Origin: Rhizaria sp. SCN 62-66
Taxonomy: Eukaryota > Rhizaria, unplaced
Length of the DNA stretch: 64,000 bases
Reading direction: 5' to 3'
NCBI GenBank assembly: GCA_001724265.1
Contig: MEDY01000062.1
Coordinates: 1 to 64,000 of the forward strand
A program made the position numbers and the translations under genes. The notes below the pieces were generated by a model. That model ran no database searches, was not told the DNA's origin, and saw only the letters and a list, made by a program, of their open reading frames with translations. This document shows, in pieces, positions 20,956 to 34,048 of this stretch. Position 1 is the stretch's first letter; every line of letters begins with the position of its first letter.

Positions 20956-21754
20956 GCTGCGATTTTGTGCGGGAAAAAAAGGAAGAGTCCGTCAGTTAGC
21001 AATGCGGTTTGAAAAAATGATAGAACAGCACGAATACATAATGGTTATTAATATTATATTTCTATAGCGACACGACACATGCGTTGGAGCGAAGAGTGCG
21101 GGTGGCTCTGACCGTGAGCCTCGCTTGCCAGGTGACCGTGAGCGCTCTGTTTGTGGTGGGGGCGAAGGTAAGCCGGTCGGGTGACGATTGGGTCGACTCG
21201 AGGCGGTGTGAAAACCCTTTTGGCGGATACCAACAGACTCTGCTAGCGTTTGTATTGCACCGACAACTATCTATGGGGAGTGTATTTTGCAATACTGTGT
21301 CAGGACTGGTTACAACTTTGCGGTATGTCCGCATTGGGCTGCTCCTTGATGCTCGATCCGTTTGCATGAGATGACAAGAGCAGCTATGTTATTGTTCCGG
21401 TTTAAGACATATATCTCGATATTATAGCAGTGATACTGGCGCATTATGATATATTCATATGCGCACCAATGAATATTCGTGTTTTTATCTTGTTCTACCG
21501 ACGTCTTCCACCTCAACTGCTCACCCTCCTTGTGTCGCGCGCTTGTTTTATCGTCTGATCCGTTTTCTTGCCTGTTTTGTGCTCGCCCAGCGCCCCCCTC
21601 GCCTCCCCTCTGGACGACGTTGTGGCCTGTCCCCGTTTTCCCCACGTACTCTTACCGCCTGCCGTTGCGCCTGTAAGCGTTTCAGCCCGCCCCGTTACGC
21701 GTTCGCGCCTCTCCCTTTCCCCTTTCTTTTCCTCCCGACCCTTAGCGAGAGAAG
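20956..21754. other. Divergent spacer before the NDR kinase, 799 bp
   Basis: Shared upstream region of the acidic-protein gene (-) and the kinase gene (+). The last 200 bases before the kinase ATG are pyrimidine-rich, consistent with a 5' untranslated region. Short frames at 21062-21374 were judged not coding. Confidence 0.4.
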
Positions 21755-23062
21755 ATGTTCAGCGCCTCAGCCGTGGCCCCGCCGACCGAGCGCGAGGAGC
21801 TCGAGTACGCCATGGAGCAGATGAAGCTGAGCGAGCCCGTGAAGCGGACGATGCGCGAGAAGCTCGACGCCGTCGACAAGGAGGCCAAGCCCAAGCGCAA
21901 GATGAACGCCGACGACTTCGAGGACGTGTCCATCATCGGCCGTGGCGCCTTCGCCGAGGTCAAGGTCGTCCGCAAGAAGGACGACGGCCGCGTGTACGCC
22001 ATGAAAGTAATGAACAAGAAGGAAATGCTCCGCAAGAAGCAGGTCGAGCACATCCGCGCCGAGCGCGACGTGCTCGCGCTCATCGACTCGCCCTGGATCG
22101 TCAACCTGCGCTACTCGTTCCAGGACGACAAGCATCTCTACCTCGTCATGGAGTTCCTCCAGGGCGGCGACCTGATGACTATTCTTATCAAGAAGGACAC
22201 GCTCTCGTTCGAGGAGACGCGCTTCTACATCGCCGAGACCGCCCTGGCCATCGACGAAGTGCATCGGCTCAACTACATCCACCGCGACCTCAAGCCCGAC
22301 AACATCCTGCTCGATAAGGACGGCCACGTCAAGCTCTCCGACTTCGGGCTCTGCAAGGCGCTGGCGACGCGCCCGGCGCCGTACCTGGAGCAGTACCGCG
22401 ACCAGATCAACGCGGACCCACAGCGCTTCGCCAGTGACGCCGCGGGCGAGCGGTCATTCGAGTCGGTTAAGTCCGACTGGAAGCGCCGCGGCCGCCATCT
22501 CGCCTACTCCACGGTTGGCACCCCCGACTACATCGCCCCCGAGGTGTTTGCGCAGACGGGCTACGACGAGGGCTGCGACTGGTGGTCGCTCGGCGTGATC
22601 ATGTACGAGTGCCTGGTGGGCTATCCGCCTTTTTACGCCGACGACCCGCGCGTGACGTGCAGCAAGATCATCAACTTTAAGAAGTCGCTCTTTTTCCCGC
22701 CCGAGGCGAACCTGTCGTCCGAGGCGCGCAGTTTGCTCACGCGCATGATCTGTGAGCGCGAGCGCCGTATCTCGTTCCAGGAGATTAAGACCCACCCTTT
22801 CTTCGCTGGGCTGGACTGGGACCGTGTGCGCAGCATGCCCGCGCCCATCGTGCCGCTGGTGACGAGCGAGGTCGACCGTCAGAACTTCGACACGTTCGAC
22901 GACAAGCGGCCCAACGAGGACGAGGACGAGGACGACGACGACGCCGTCGACGACCTCAAGCAGACTGGCGGCGCGCCGGCGCCCAACCCGTTCCAGGACT
23001 ACACGTACGCGCGCCCCGCCACCAAGCTGCCCGCGGTCACCGACCTCTTCAACCATCCCTAA
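21755..23062 (+). CDS. NDR/LATS-family AGC protein kinase
   Basis: A Ser/Thr kinase of 435 residues close to STK38/Cbk1/Orb6, which with MOB co-activators controls morphogenesis and cell division. Residues 1-50 form the basic helical MOB-binding region. The kinase core is complete: GRGAFAEV (about 62-69), AMK with Lys84, HRDLKPDN (Asp178), DFG (Asp196), and the NDR-type insert of about 50 residues before [13 protein letters not shown], where Ser252 is the activation-loop site. The C-terminal hydrophobic motif FQDYTYARP provides Thr417, the site used by upstream Ste20-type kinases. An Asp/Glu run precedes it. It is a single exon, lacks TAG codons, and ends with TAA. Confidence 0.95.
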   Translation: MFSASAVAPPTEREELEYAMEQMKLSEPVKRTMREKLDAVDKEAKPKRKMNADDFEDVSIIGRGAFAEVKVVRKKDDGRVYAMKVMNKKEMLRKKQVEHIRAERDVLALIDSPWIVNLRYSFQDDKHLYLVMEFLQGGDLMTILIKKDTLSFEETRFYIAETALAIDEVHRLNYIHRDLKPDNILLDKDGHVKLSDFGLCKALATRPAPYLEQYRDQINADPQRFASDAAGERSFESVKSDWKRRGRHLAYSTVGTPDYIAPEVFAQTGYDEGCDWWSLGVIMYECLVGYPPFYADDPRVTCSKIINFKKSLFFPPEANLSSEARSLLTRMICERERRISFQEIKTHPFFAGLDWDRVRSMPAPIVPLVTSEVDRQNFDTFDDKRPNEDEDEDDDDAVDDLKQTGGAPAPNPFQDYTYARPATKLPAVTDLFNHP

Positions 23063-25105
23063 AGTCGTAAGAGCCAGTCGTAAGAGCCCGCGCGACACGC
23101 TGTTGCTGCTCCGACGGTGTAGGCTTCCCGAGCACGAATGTCGAGCTTCACGAGCGTAAGTGTCGACACGAGCATGGGAGAGAGAACGATATAAAGAGAT
23201 CAAGAGCTGTATGGACCTCACTGCAACGGCAGATTGGCCAAATTGTGTGAGATCAGCTTTGTTCGTCTGCTTTCGGTGACTTCTTTTTCCTCTGTCGTAT
23301 CACGCTTCATCAGCACTACGTATTTGCCGCCGTTTTAGTTTGTTTTCTTTTATGTGAAAAAAGAGGCGTCTTGCAAAGCAGTGCACTGCATTGCATTGCA
23401 TTGCATTTCAGCATAGTATTGTTGTGTTTTGTGTCTTAACTGGGCTCAGCTTTCTCTTACCTCCGCTGTTGCCTACTGTGACGTTACCACACTACTCCTC
23501 ACCTAACTCCCCCATATAATAACATCCATAATCATAATCATTACGTTTCACAACATATTCATTCGTTCATTTCATGTGTCCACCAATCGAAAACATATTA
23601 TACCATCAAGTCATTCTTACTCTTCCCTCCGTCTGTCCGTTCCAAACCAATCGCTCTTGCTTTTTCTTTTTGTCCCTCGTTGTTTTATCTGTAGCTTGCA
23701 GTCAGTTGGTCATCACATTTTCATTAATTTTGTTAGTTTTATCACGCAACATCTAATATTAACTCATCGATCGGTGACTCTGCCAACTCCGTGTGTTTGT
23801 GCCCGCGGCGCAACATACCACATCACATCCCCACCGCGCTTCGCCCACCTCCGCCTCCACAGGATTGCGCCGCGCACAGTTTCAGTGCGGCCTCGGTTGC
23901 CGCACCGCGATATGGCATGGCCGTGCAGCCGCAGCCGCAGCCGCAGTTGCTGTCGCGCGCCGCCCGTCCGTGCCCGTCCCTGCGTTAGAGCCGAGCTTGC
24001 GCGGTGTGCGGGACACAGACCGGCGCTCAATCACAGCGACTGACATGCGCTTCGCAGACAGTCAGGCTGGCGTTAGCGGCGCTTGGTGGCAACGGGCGCA
24101 CCATCAGCTGCGTCATCTCAGTGCAGATGATTCGCAAAATATCACACATCCCCGTTGTAGGTCTTCCTCTTGTTCATTTCTGTTTAGTCTTTTTCTTTTA
24201 TTTCTTTTGTGTGCTCGTTTCTTTTATTCTTTTTAGTTCCTTTATGCATCGTTGTTGATGTGTACGGTGCGCGCCCCGGCCGTCTTGCACGACCCGTTTA
24301 TTGTTGGGCGGGCTTCTGTGTGGACCCGCGGCGCGTGCTGTTGCATCGTTGTGCGTTTCGTTCCTGTCTCAATCAATATCGTCTTATTTTCAGGATTACT
24401 TTTCTGGATACTGTTTATCTTTGCATTTCGCTCAACAACGGCGCACCTACCAACGTAACAATCCAATCGTGTGTCACTCCCCTCTGCATCCCAGCGTCCC
24501 GCGCCCTTCCATCCCACCGCGGGCGCACCATTTTCTTTTTATTTTTTTAATTTGTGAACAAATGATGGAGCTTCTCATTAAACCTCCCGCACATCACTGC
24601 CCCCCGCTAATGCGCGCCACCACTCGCTGTCAGTTCACCGCGCAATGCACATGTCATGCTCGCTTACTAATCCCATTCGTTCACTTCCTAACATGTTCCG
24701 CTCAGCTCGAATCACCATTTGTTATTCGTTTTTGTGTGCGGAAGCTATCGTAACACACACACGTTCACACACGATCTCGCGGGGATGCATACACGTACAA
24801 AGCACGTCTTGCAGAGGTCGATCAATATCAATAATACACAATTTATGGTTTTTGGACACCCCTCCATTCTCCATTTGTATCAAATCGCGATTTGTATTGA
24901 TATCATAATCGTCATATATTCACGACTCGTAACACAGGAGCACTTCAAAGACTCACTCGTATTTCTAGTACATCGTCTCTAAAGTCATTTTAAAGGAAAA
25001 AATCATTCAACTTTTTTAAACAGGAAAACAAACAGAGCTATACGTACAAACTTATACATGGTTTTCATCGATTGACACCTAGAACAATACAAAGAGTGTC
25101 AGTCA
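23063..25105. other. 2-kb convergent gap, no gene supported
   Basis: It lies between the 3' ends of the kinase gene and the RGS/PTEN-like gene. It is mostly AT- and pyrimidine-rich. A 12-bp palindrome GCAGTGCACTGC (23378-23389) runs into four TGCAT-type repeats. A GC-rich island at about 23800-24110 contains an open frame crossed by a TAG, listed as a weak finding. Nothing recognisable as a tRNA, snoRNA or transposon was found. Confidence 0.4.
23378..23407. repeat. Palindrome plus short TGCAT tandem repeat
   Basis: The perfect 12-bp palindrome GCAGTGCACTGC is followed by consecutive TTGCA units. It lies about 320 bases after the kinase stop codon, probably in or near its 3' untranslated region. 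The function is unknown. Confidence 0.5.
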
Positions 25106-28100
25106 TCACTGCAACAGCAGCGTTGCCTCAATCTCGACACGAAAGCTGTCGCTGAGAAGGCGACGTTTGAGCTTTTGCAGCAGCCGGGGCGCAACGTCAA
25201 GCGCGTTGCGCGGCACCTCAAAGTAAACTAGGCTTTCTTCTGCGCCAGCCCCCGCGGCCGCGGTCGCTGCAGCAGCCTTAAGCGCCAGGAAGCGCGTGTT
25301 GGCCCACATGGTGGCGACGCGCACGCCGCTGCTGCCGCGTTCTGGGTCAATCAGGTCAAACGCGAAGTCCCCCGCAACGGGCAGTCCGCCACCAAGGTCG
25401 TACTCGACGGCCACGGTGCGCGCGGCGCCCGGCGCAGCGGCCTCGTCAGAGACGCGAACGCGCACGTCAGGGCAACCCGCGTGCCAGCGCCGGGTGTCGA
25501 AGCTCGGCTCCGGTGCGGGACCCGTGGCGTCGACGTCGTGTGCGCGCACGCTGAACGCCACCGGCGGCGGGCGGCGCGCGGGCACGGCGGGCGGGCCGGC
25601 CATCCCGGGCGCCAGCGACGGCGGCGGCGCGACCGGGCCGCCCGCGGCGTCGGAGAAGGACGAGCCCGCGGCGGAGCCACTGTCAGAGTAGAAGCTGGCG
25701 TCCGAGTCCGAAAAGGAGGCAGCTGCGGCAAGTGCTTCGTCGAGCGGGGGCGTCACACACGGCGTGGGCACTGACGCGGGAACGCTGCCGTCGGGCGACT
25801 GCGCCAGCGCAGAGCTGGGCACCGGCGACGCAAGATCGCTGGCGCCGTCCTCCTCCTCCGCAGTGGCGATGGCTGCGGCAGCCGCGGGGCGCCAGGACTG
25901 AGAGTGCGTGTTGAGCGGCGACGTCTCGCTGATGGGCGCGAGCGAGCTGGCGACGGACTGGACGTTGAGCGCGCCGCTGCGCGAGTGCGGCACCGGTGCC
26001 ACAACAGGCGTCGGCGCATCGGCGGTCGAGCGCGAGAGTGAGAGCGGGGGCATGAAGCCTCCGGGCGAGTGCGAGAGCTGCGAGAGCGTGCGGCCGCGGT
26101 CGGAGCGGCCAGCGAGCGATGGCGACTGCGATCCCGACGACGACGCTGACACGTCGCCGCGCGCGGGCGAGAGAGAGCCCCGCGGCAACGATAATACCTG
26201 GGGACTTATGCTCTGGCGGGCACTGCACGTGGCGCGCGGCGACGACAGAGCAACCATCAGTTGCGGCGACTTGGCGGCGACGGAGGCGAGCGAACCCTCG
26301 GTCGCGTAGTGCATCTTGCGAAGACGGCCGTGATGCACATCAACAGCGACGGCAACCGCAGTGGGCAGCGCAACAATCGTGCTGTTCGTAACATCAGGAG
26401 ATCCAGCTTGCGAGTGTGCCCCAACAGTAGACGCAGGCGTGAGCGTGGCCAGAGGGCTGGTCGGCGGTCGGTCCGCGGCGTAGCTGCGCACCTGCGTTGC
26501 TGGCGTCAACACCGAGCTGCGCGCAGGCGTGCCAAGCACAGAGCCAACCTGTGATGCGGCGGCCGGGGCCATGATAGGGCGCGGGGCGGTCACGTCGCCG
26601 ATGTTGAAGGACTGCGACAGCGTGCGCGGCTCCCAGCGCGGCAGCGGTGTGCGCGAGCCACCCAGGATTTGCTTCAGACGCGAGCTGGTCGACGTGGAGA
26701 CGGAGGACGTGGCAGGCGCCTCGGCATCGTACGTGCGTGCCTTGCTCGACACGGTGTCGGCGGGAATGCCACTAAAGCGGATGCGCTTGAGCAACAGAAT
26801 CGGAGCAGGCCGGGCCAAATCAAGCGTGCGCACGACAGACTCACACTCACAGTTGGCGCTGCCAGCGCACGGGCACATTGTTGGGGCGTCGGTGGGCTCC
26901 ACAAAGCTGATCGCACTTGCATCACCGACAGCGGCCATGGCAGCAGCGGCAGCGAGCGGCTTTGCGGCGCACAGAAGCCAATAGGCAGCATACTCGAGAT
27001 AACGGACTTGCGAGGGCAGGAAGGGACTTTCACCGTCGGTTGTGCGCTTCGAAAGTACAATTGCCATCGCGGCCTGAACAGCTGCGCGTGCACCAGCGGC
27101 GCACTGCGCATGTGACAACACGTCACCAGGCGCAGTGCCGCGGGGCAACAGAGGAACAGCGCCACTGGAGATAAGGTACAACGCGGCCAGCACACCAGCG
27201 CGGGCCACACCCTTGCGCGACTGCAGGAAGACCGCGTTTTGAGGGTGCTGCGCAAACCAATCGCGCATGCGTGCGCACGCGCCTAGTAAGTCACCGAGCG
27301 TCGGCACACCGCCACCATCACGCGCGCGCGCAACAGAAATGGACGTTGAGCGGCCCTCGTAGACGGTGTTCCACACCGAGACCGGCAGACCGGGGCGACT
27401 CGAGTTGCCTTGCAGGTGCGGGGGCGCATCAACGCGGAAGACGAGAGCGCGCGCAGGGTGACGCAGGTTCAGCAGCGCAGTGAGTTCATCAAGTCCGTTG
27501 CGTGAGCTTCCCGCGGCGACAGTGCCTTCCATCGGCTCGGCCACAAGCGCCAAACGCGGCGTCACATAGGCAAGATCGAGGTCAAAACCATCGTCACGGT
27601 ACCGACGACGCGCTGCGCTGGCCTTCGAGCCCAGCAGAGAGCGTAGACGGCTACGCATAAAGGCGCCAATGCCGCCCGCGGTTACCGCGCGCGCGGGCGC
27701 GAGCAGACCAACAACACGCGTGCGCACTGAATGTGGCAGCGCAAGCGCGGGCGCGGAGATACTTCGAGCAATGGCCGGCGACGGTGTCTCGAGCGCTGCG
27801 GCTGCGGCTGCAACGCGGCCTTGCGGGGCGGGCGACTGCACAGCCGGTGCCGGTGCAGGAGAGCTGGGGGTCGGCGTCGCAACAGTGGACCGGCGCAGGA
27901 ACGCGGGCATCTCGCCACCGTTGTTAGCGGGGCTCACAGCGGCGCTGGTGTGGGATGAATCAAGCAATGACGACGAAGACGCGGAAAATGCGTGATTGCT
28001 GAGCACAGCCGCGGCGGCGCCAGTGCGGCGCTGTGAGTGCGATTGGATAAACTGCCCGAGCGAGACCGGCAAACGCGGGTCGGGCAGTCCCGGCAGTAAG

Positions 28101-31100
28101 ACAGCAACACAGAGTTCGACTTCAGCAACGGGTTCCCAGGAGCCGCCGGGCAGTGCGCGCCACACAGGGTACCAGGCGGGCCGGTAGGGCGTCGCCAGCG
28201 CCGACAGCGGCAGCGCGGAAACGCCGATAGAGGCATCCGCCGCGGGCTCGCGCAGCAAGTCGTACGCATGCGCAGCACCCGTGCGCGAGGAGGCCTTGGT
28301 GTTCCAGACCTGCGCACGGCTCTCGTCGCCAAAGACGCAGCGCGAGGAGTGCAGCATGAGTTCAACGCGCAGTGCCTGCGTAGTGGGGGCCAGCGGGAAC
28401 AGCGGGTGTGCGTGCGGGCCTGCGTTGTGCGTGCCGGCCTCGCCCGCGCCAACGGGTGACGCGGAGCAGCAGCCCGCAAGACTGTTGAGTTCGCGCCAAG
28501 TGGGCAGACTCACAGTTGCAGCGCTCGCGGTGGAGTCGGCGAGCAAGATCGCGCCCGCGCGCTGCGGCGCCGACAGCGGCGTGACGGGCACGGTGCGCGA
28601 GCCGGGCGTGGTGAGCGGTGTAGGTGGACTCAGAAACGCGCGGCCGTCGACGCAAACGCGCGCAGACACGGTCGCGGTAACCGTGGCAGTGACGTCGCCG
28701 GGCGTGCCCACAGGCCAAGTCAGGTTCAATGGCAGCGACGCCGACGGCAACGCGCGCGCACCACAGAGCTCAACGGCGAGCAGGCGGTCGACTGCGCCGG
28801 TGCACGTAGCGCCCGCAGTGAGCGCGCCAGGCGCGGGCTCGCCGGCCAGCCAGCCCGTCGTGTGCAACATGCCAGCGTCGGCCGACAGGAGCGAAGGCAC
28901 GGACTTGGTCTTAGCGGAGCTCGACGGAGCGGCAGTGACAGCAGTGGAGCCAGCCGCGTCGACAAGGGCGCGCAGGCCGGCGGCGGCGTTGGGCGGACCA
29001 GCAAACGACAACGCGGGCACCGTAACAGCAGCAGCGTTTGCAACATGTCGGCGGCCGAAGCGACGCGCAAGCAATTGCAGCTCCTTGGCAACGCGGTCCG
29101 GCGGTGCAGTGGAGCACAGCGCAACGCGTTCAGTGTGCAAACACTGGGGAAGCGCCCCGCGGGGTGATGCGCTTGCCTTGGGCGTGGGCTCATAATCACT
29201 GCCGCCGTCATCCTCTTCGACGCCGATGCGCGCCACAGCGGACAGTGCGGCGCCGGCAAGTGCAGTCACGGTTGCGTTCGCGGCGGGCAGGTTCAGGTGG
29301 TACAGCGGGGCACAGAGCGGGCAAGGCTCCTCGGCGCCAGAGCTGGAGCGCGCGGCAAGAGCTCGTGCAGACGCGGAGGAAGGCGTTGACACGCTGATCG
29401 ACGGCCGGTTGAAGCTGCTGGAAGATGAAGCAGCGGTGGAGCGAGCCGGGGACGCGGCGACGCTGCGGTTGCTTGCAGGCACAATAGAAGACACCAGAGC
29501 CGGGGCAAGCGTAGGAGCGGGCGCGAGTGCATCAGCCATGGCTTGCGAGGCGATGAAGCGTGAAAAGACGTCGCGCTCGACAAGACGCACGATGGCAGCC
29601 GCGGGCTCGTGGAACACCCAGGGCGCGGCAACGCCGGCCGCGTCCACAGCCCGCTCCGCGGCAACGCGCGTCGGCGCGTCGATGTTAACCTGCCGCGATG
29701 CGCCTTGGCGCACGAACTCGGCGCAGACGCGCTTCGCAGCGGCGTCAACGGCGGCCCATGCAACCGCAGAGGCAGTACTCGACGGCTCACGCGCGCGACG
29801 CGGTGCAGCCAGCAGCGCAAGTGCGGGCGCAGAGCGCAAGTGGCGCATCAGCAGCGGCGCAGTGACGCGGAGCACAGCGCCGCCGGCACCGGGGATGGGC
29901 ACCTCGACGCCCGCCATGAGGGGCGTCGGCGCCGCGCCGGCCGTCGGTGGCAGCCAGCCGACCGGCGGCGCGGGTGGCGCAGGCAGCGAAAACGGGCGGC
30001 TTGAGTCCGCAGCATTCTCAGCAGCGACGGCCGCGTTGTCGACCCAGCGGCGCACGCGGTGGCCGTGCTCAACGAGCGTGGCGGCGGGTGCAGGCGGCGG
30101 ACACGGCATCGTGGTCAGCGCTGAGCGCGGGACTTCGCCCGTCGACAGCGCGGGAAGACCGGGGTTCTGCACAGTCGCAAGCCGAGGCGCGTCGGCTACG
30201 GGAGGCAGCAGCAGGCGCACGGCGGCCGCGGTGTCTGCCGCCGCCATCGCGTCACTGTGCGCCGTCTCCTTGGTGTCAGCCGGAAGGTCGATTGGCGCAG
30301 GGGCCACACCGGCGGGGTAGACCACCGAGAGCGAGACGAGCGCGTCGAGCGCGCGCGCTGCGGTGGCGCGCCAAGAAGACGTTGCTGCGAGGCTGACCGA
30401 CGGCGCGCGCACGCGGGGCGTGGGGGGTGCGGACTCGCCATCTGTCTTTAAATCGACCGCCTCCGCCGCCGTTGTTGCTGCTGCGGCGGCGGGTGAGACA
30501 ACGATGACGGCGGGAGCTGCGACACCAATGGACTGCGCGGCGTCGTGCGCCCAGTCAGCAAGCGCGAGCGCTGTGGCAGCCTCCCAGAAGGCACGCGCGG
30601 CGTCGAGAAACGCCGCTGACTCGGCGCAGTGGCGCGAGGCAAGAAAGCGCAACAACGCGGCACGAGGACGCGGCTGCGACAAAACCCACTGCAACGACGG
30701 CACGGAACCGATGGCGCGCGCACCAGCCGCAGGGGCAGCGCCGGAGGCGACGGCAGCGGCAGACGCGGGCGCGGGGGCCTCGGAAGCGTCAGAGCCGAGT
30801 AGCAGCAGGCGCGCGGGCGCGGTGGCCGGCGCGGTCAGCGCGATGGCGGAGGGTGCTGGAAGCATCGAGACGGAGTCCGTGCCGACTGCGCGTACGAGCG
30901 CGAAGCGCAGCGAGGCAGCTGCCGGCGCGGCAAGCGCAGCGTCAGCTGTGGCGTCGGCGATAGACGGCGAGGCCGTGCTGCTCCGGCGGTGCGAGGGCCG
31001 GCGCGGGCGCAGCGGCGACGCCACGGGGGATCCCCGTCCCGCAGCGGCACCTGCAACAGAGCCGGCAAGAGAGGGCGGCGGCGCATTCGTAGCGACAGAA

Positions 31101-34009
31101 ACCAGCGACGGCGCGGGGCCGCCGAAGGGCGATGCGGTGGAGGACGCCACAGAAGGGGCCGGCGCCGCGGGGAGGGCAGCAGCCGAGGTGTGCGACATTG
31201 CGGTGAGCGCGGGCGACGGCGCTGGCGCAGGCAGCTGCTCGGTGGTTGTACTGGCAACAGACTGCACAAAGGACGGTGCGAGCGAGGGTGCGGGAGCGGC
31301 CGGGCGCGGCGCAGCTGAGCCGGTCTCAGACGCAACCGCGTCCTCCTCAGCGTCGGCGTCGGCGTCGGTCAGAGAGTTCTGGTTTGAGCCAGTGCCGCGA
31401 GAGGAGCGTGCGCGAAGAGACGACACGGGCGCCTGGCCCGCGCCCAGCGTGGCGGAGGGGAACAGCTGGCGCCGCGTCGCGCCAAGGGCGTTGGCCTCGG
31501 ATCTGGGACCCGGAGACCCGGTGCGAGGAGCGGCCGCGGGGCCGGCGACGCTGAAAGCGCGCGGGGGCGACGCTGCTCCAGGAGACGCAACCGTGACAAC
31601 GCCCACTGGAGACATAGGCGCCGCCACAGATGCGGTCGCAACAGCTGTCGCGGTGTGTTCAAGCCACCAGAGCGCGCAGACGCGTTCGTGCACGTTGAGC
31701 CCGGCCGCAGCGCCCGCGCGGACCGCGGCGGCACTTTCCTGCGCAGCGGTGCTGGCGGCCATAGGGACGCGCAGCTCCAATGACGGCACTTCCCCGGCGC
31801 CCGCAGAGGCGCTCGCCGTGGCGGCCAGCGCGGCGGGCACGGGCACCACGAGCTCCTGCGCGGCGTTAAGCTCTACGACCGCAGCGGTGGCGGCGACGTT
31901 AACCGTGGCCGCGCCGGAGGGCCCGCGCGCGCAGGGACTCATCCACAGCCGCAGCGCAGACTCGCGGTGCCGGTAGCGCGCGGAGTGAACCACCGCTGAT
32001 GGCGACGCCTGCTGCATCGCAGCGGACTGCATTTGCGGCTGTGTGATAAAGGCGGAGGGCTGGGGCCGCAGCAGTGCGGGGTCAAGTGATGAGTCGGCCG
32101 CACCCACAGTGGCACCGGCGCTGGCGCTAACGCTTGCGCGGAGTCCGATAGTGCCGTCGTTCTTGTGCTCCGTATCACGGTCACCGGAGAACGCATCGTT
32201 GTTTTTACCGCGAGCTGCTTGAGCCTGTGCGAGTGCAAGCGAAGGCGCATCGAGCGGGGGCGTGGGGGCGCCGGCCAGCGCGAGCGTGACCGAGGCCGAT
32301 AGTGAGGGGGCGGGGGACGCACCAGGCGACGGCGCGCACAGCGCCTGCAGTCCGGGTGTGCCGACCGCGGCGCCGTTGCTGCTGCCAACACCGGGACCCG
32401 CGCCGGTGACGCGCGGGGCGGAGCGCTGCGGGCCCGAGGGCGGCGGCAGCTGCGGCAGCGCCGAGGGAACAAGCGGAGGCACCCGCGAGGGCGGCGGCGG
32501 CGACACCATTTGCGGCTGCGCGCTCGACCGGCCGCCAGCGCCAGCGCCAGCACCAGCGGTGTCCACAACCGCTGAAGTGACGGCGGCGTTGCGGGGCGAT
32601 ACGGGTGCGGCGGAGGCCTGCGTCCACGAGTCTGCGCGGCGGCGCGGGCTCACGGGCGCGGCCAGTGCGCCAGACTGATGCGCCGCACTGGGTTGTTGCG
32701 GGGCGATAACGTGGTGCGCGCGCGGAATAGGTGGGCTCGGGCTGGGGCTCGGCGTCGGTGACAGGGACAACAGCATCTGCGGCTGCGGGGGCCGGCCGGC
32801 GGCGGGCGGCAGCATCAGCGGCGGTGACGGCTCTGGGGACCGCGCGGGCGACCGTGTGAGCACACCCATCGCGGTCTGCGTCTGCGTTGGCGTCGGCACA
32901 GGCGCAGGAGCAAGCGCGGGCGCAAGCGCGGGCGAAGGGACGGCTTTCCGGGCCGCAGCGGAGGGCGGCGACTGCGCGCGCGCAAATGGCGACAGCGCGC
33001 GCGGCGGTGGGCTCAGCGCGCGGCCGCCGGAAACCGCGGGGCTCGAGGCGCGCGCGGGGACCGCGGGCACTGCGGGGCTCTGCGCGCGGGACGGCACCGC
33101 GGGCGCCGCCAGTCTGGGGCTGGCCGGGCGCGAGGGCGACAGAGACCCGGGGCGCGCGGGCACCGGCGGCGACTGCGACTGCGCGCGGTGCGGGCAGCGC
33201 GACCGGCTGCTGTCACCAGCGCGTGTGCCGCTGCCGGCAGGCGACACAGCGCGCGTGGGCGATAGAGCGCGTGCGGGGACGGGCGGCGCGGGGGACTGGG
33301 CGCGCGATGCGAGGGCTGCCACTGGCGCGGGCGCAGGGGACGAGGATTGCGGCCGCGGAGGCACGGGCGGCGACTGGGCGCGCGGGGCCGCGACAGCAGC
33401 AGCAGCAGCACTTGCACTGGCGCTGGCACTGGCGTTGGCGTGAGCGCCAGAAGCGTGCGACTGCGAAGACAAGGAAGATGAGGCTGACGACGACGACGAC
33501 GACGACGGCAGAACAGACGATGATGCCGATACTGATGAAGATGAGGAAAGCGATGAAGATGCAGCGGCAGCAGCAGCGTGCGCAGCAGCCGCGGCGTGGG
33601 CGGTCTGCGCGAACGACCGCGGCGTGACCCCGCCGAGCGACGCGGACCGAGAGCGCGTGCTCCGCGGCGTCACCGCGCCGCCGTCGCCGTGGGGGCTGCG
33701 CAGCGCGCGCGGCGACGGCGCCAGCATCAATGCCGCCGTCGTTGCCGTCGCCAGCGTCATCGCCGCCAGCGTCATCGTTGCCAACGGGGCCAGCGTGTCC
33801 CCGCCGGCGTCGGCGCCTCCGCGTCCACCGGCTGCGGCCGCGGCAGCGCCGGTGTTGGCGCCGGTGTCCGCGTCCAGGTTTGCGTCTAAATCGGCGCTGC
33901 CGCAGCTAGAGGCAGCGTCGTGCAGCTGCAGCAGCGTCGCGCGCGGCGACTGCATTGCGCCCGCAGCTGCGGAGATCACAGCAGGCCCGTGGGAGCCGTT
34001 TCTACCAGC

Positions 34010-34048
<39 letters not shown>

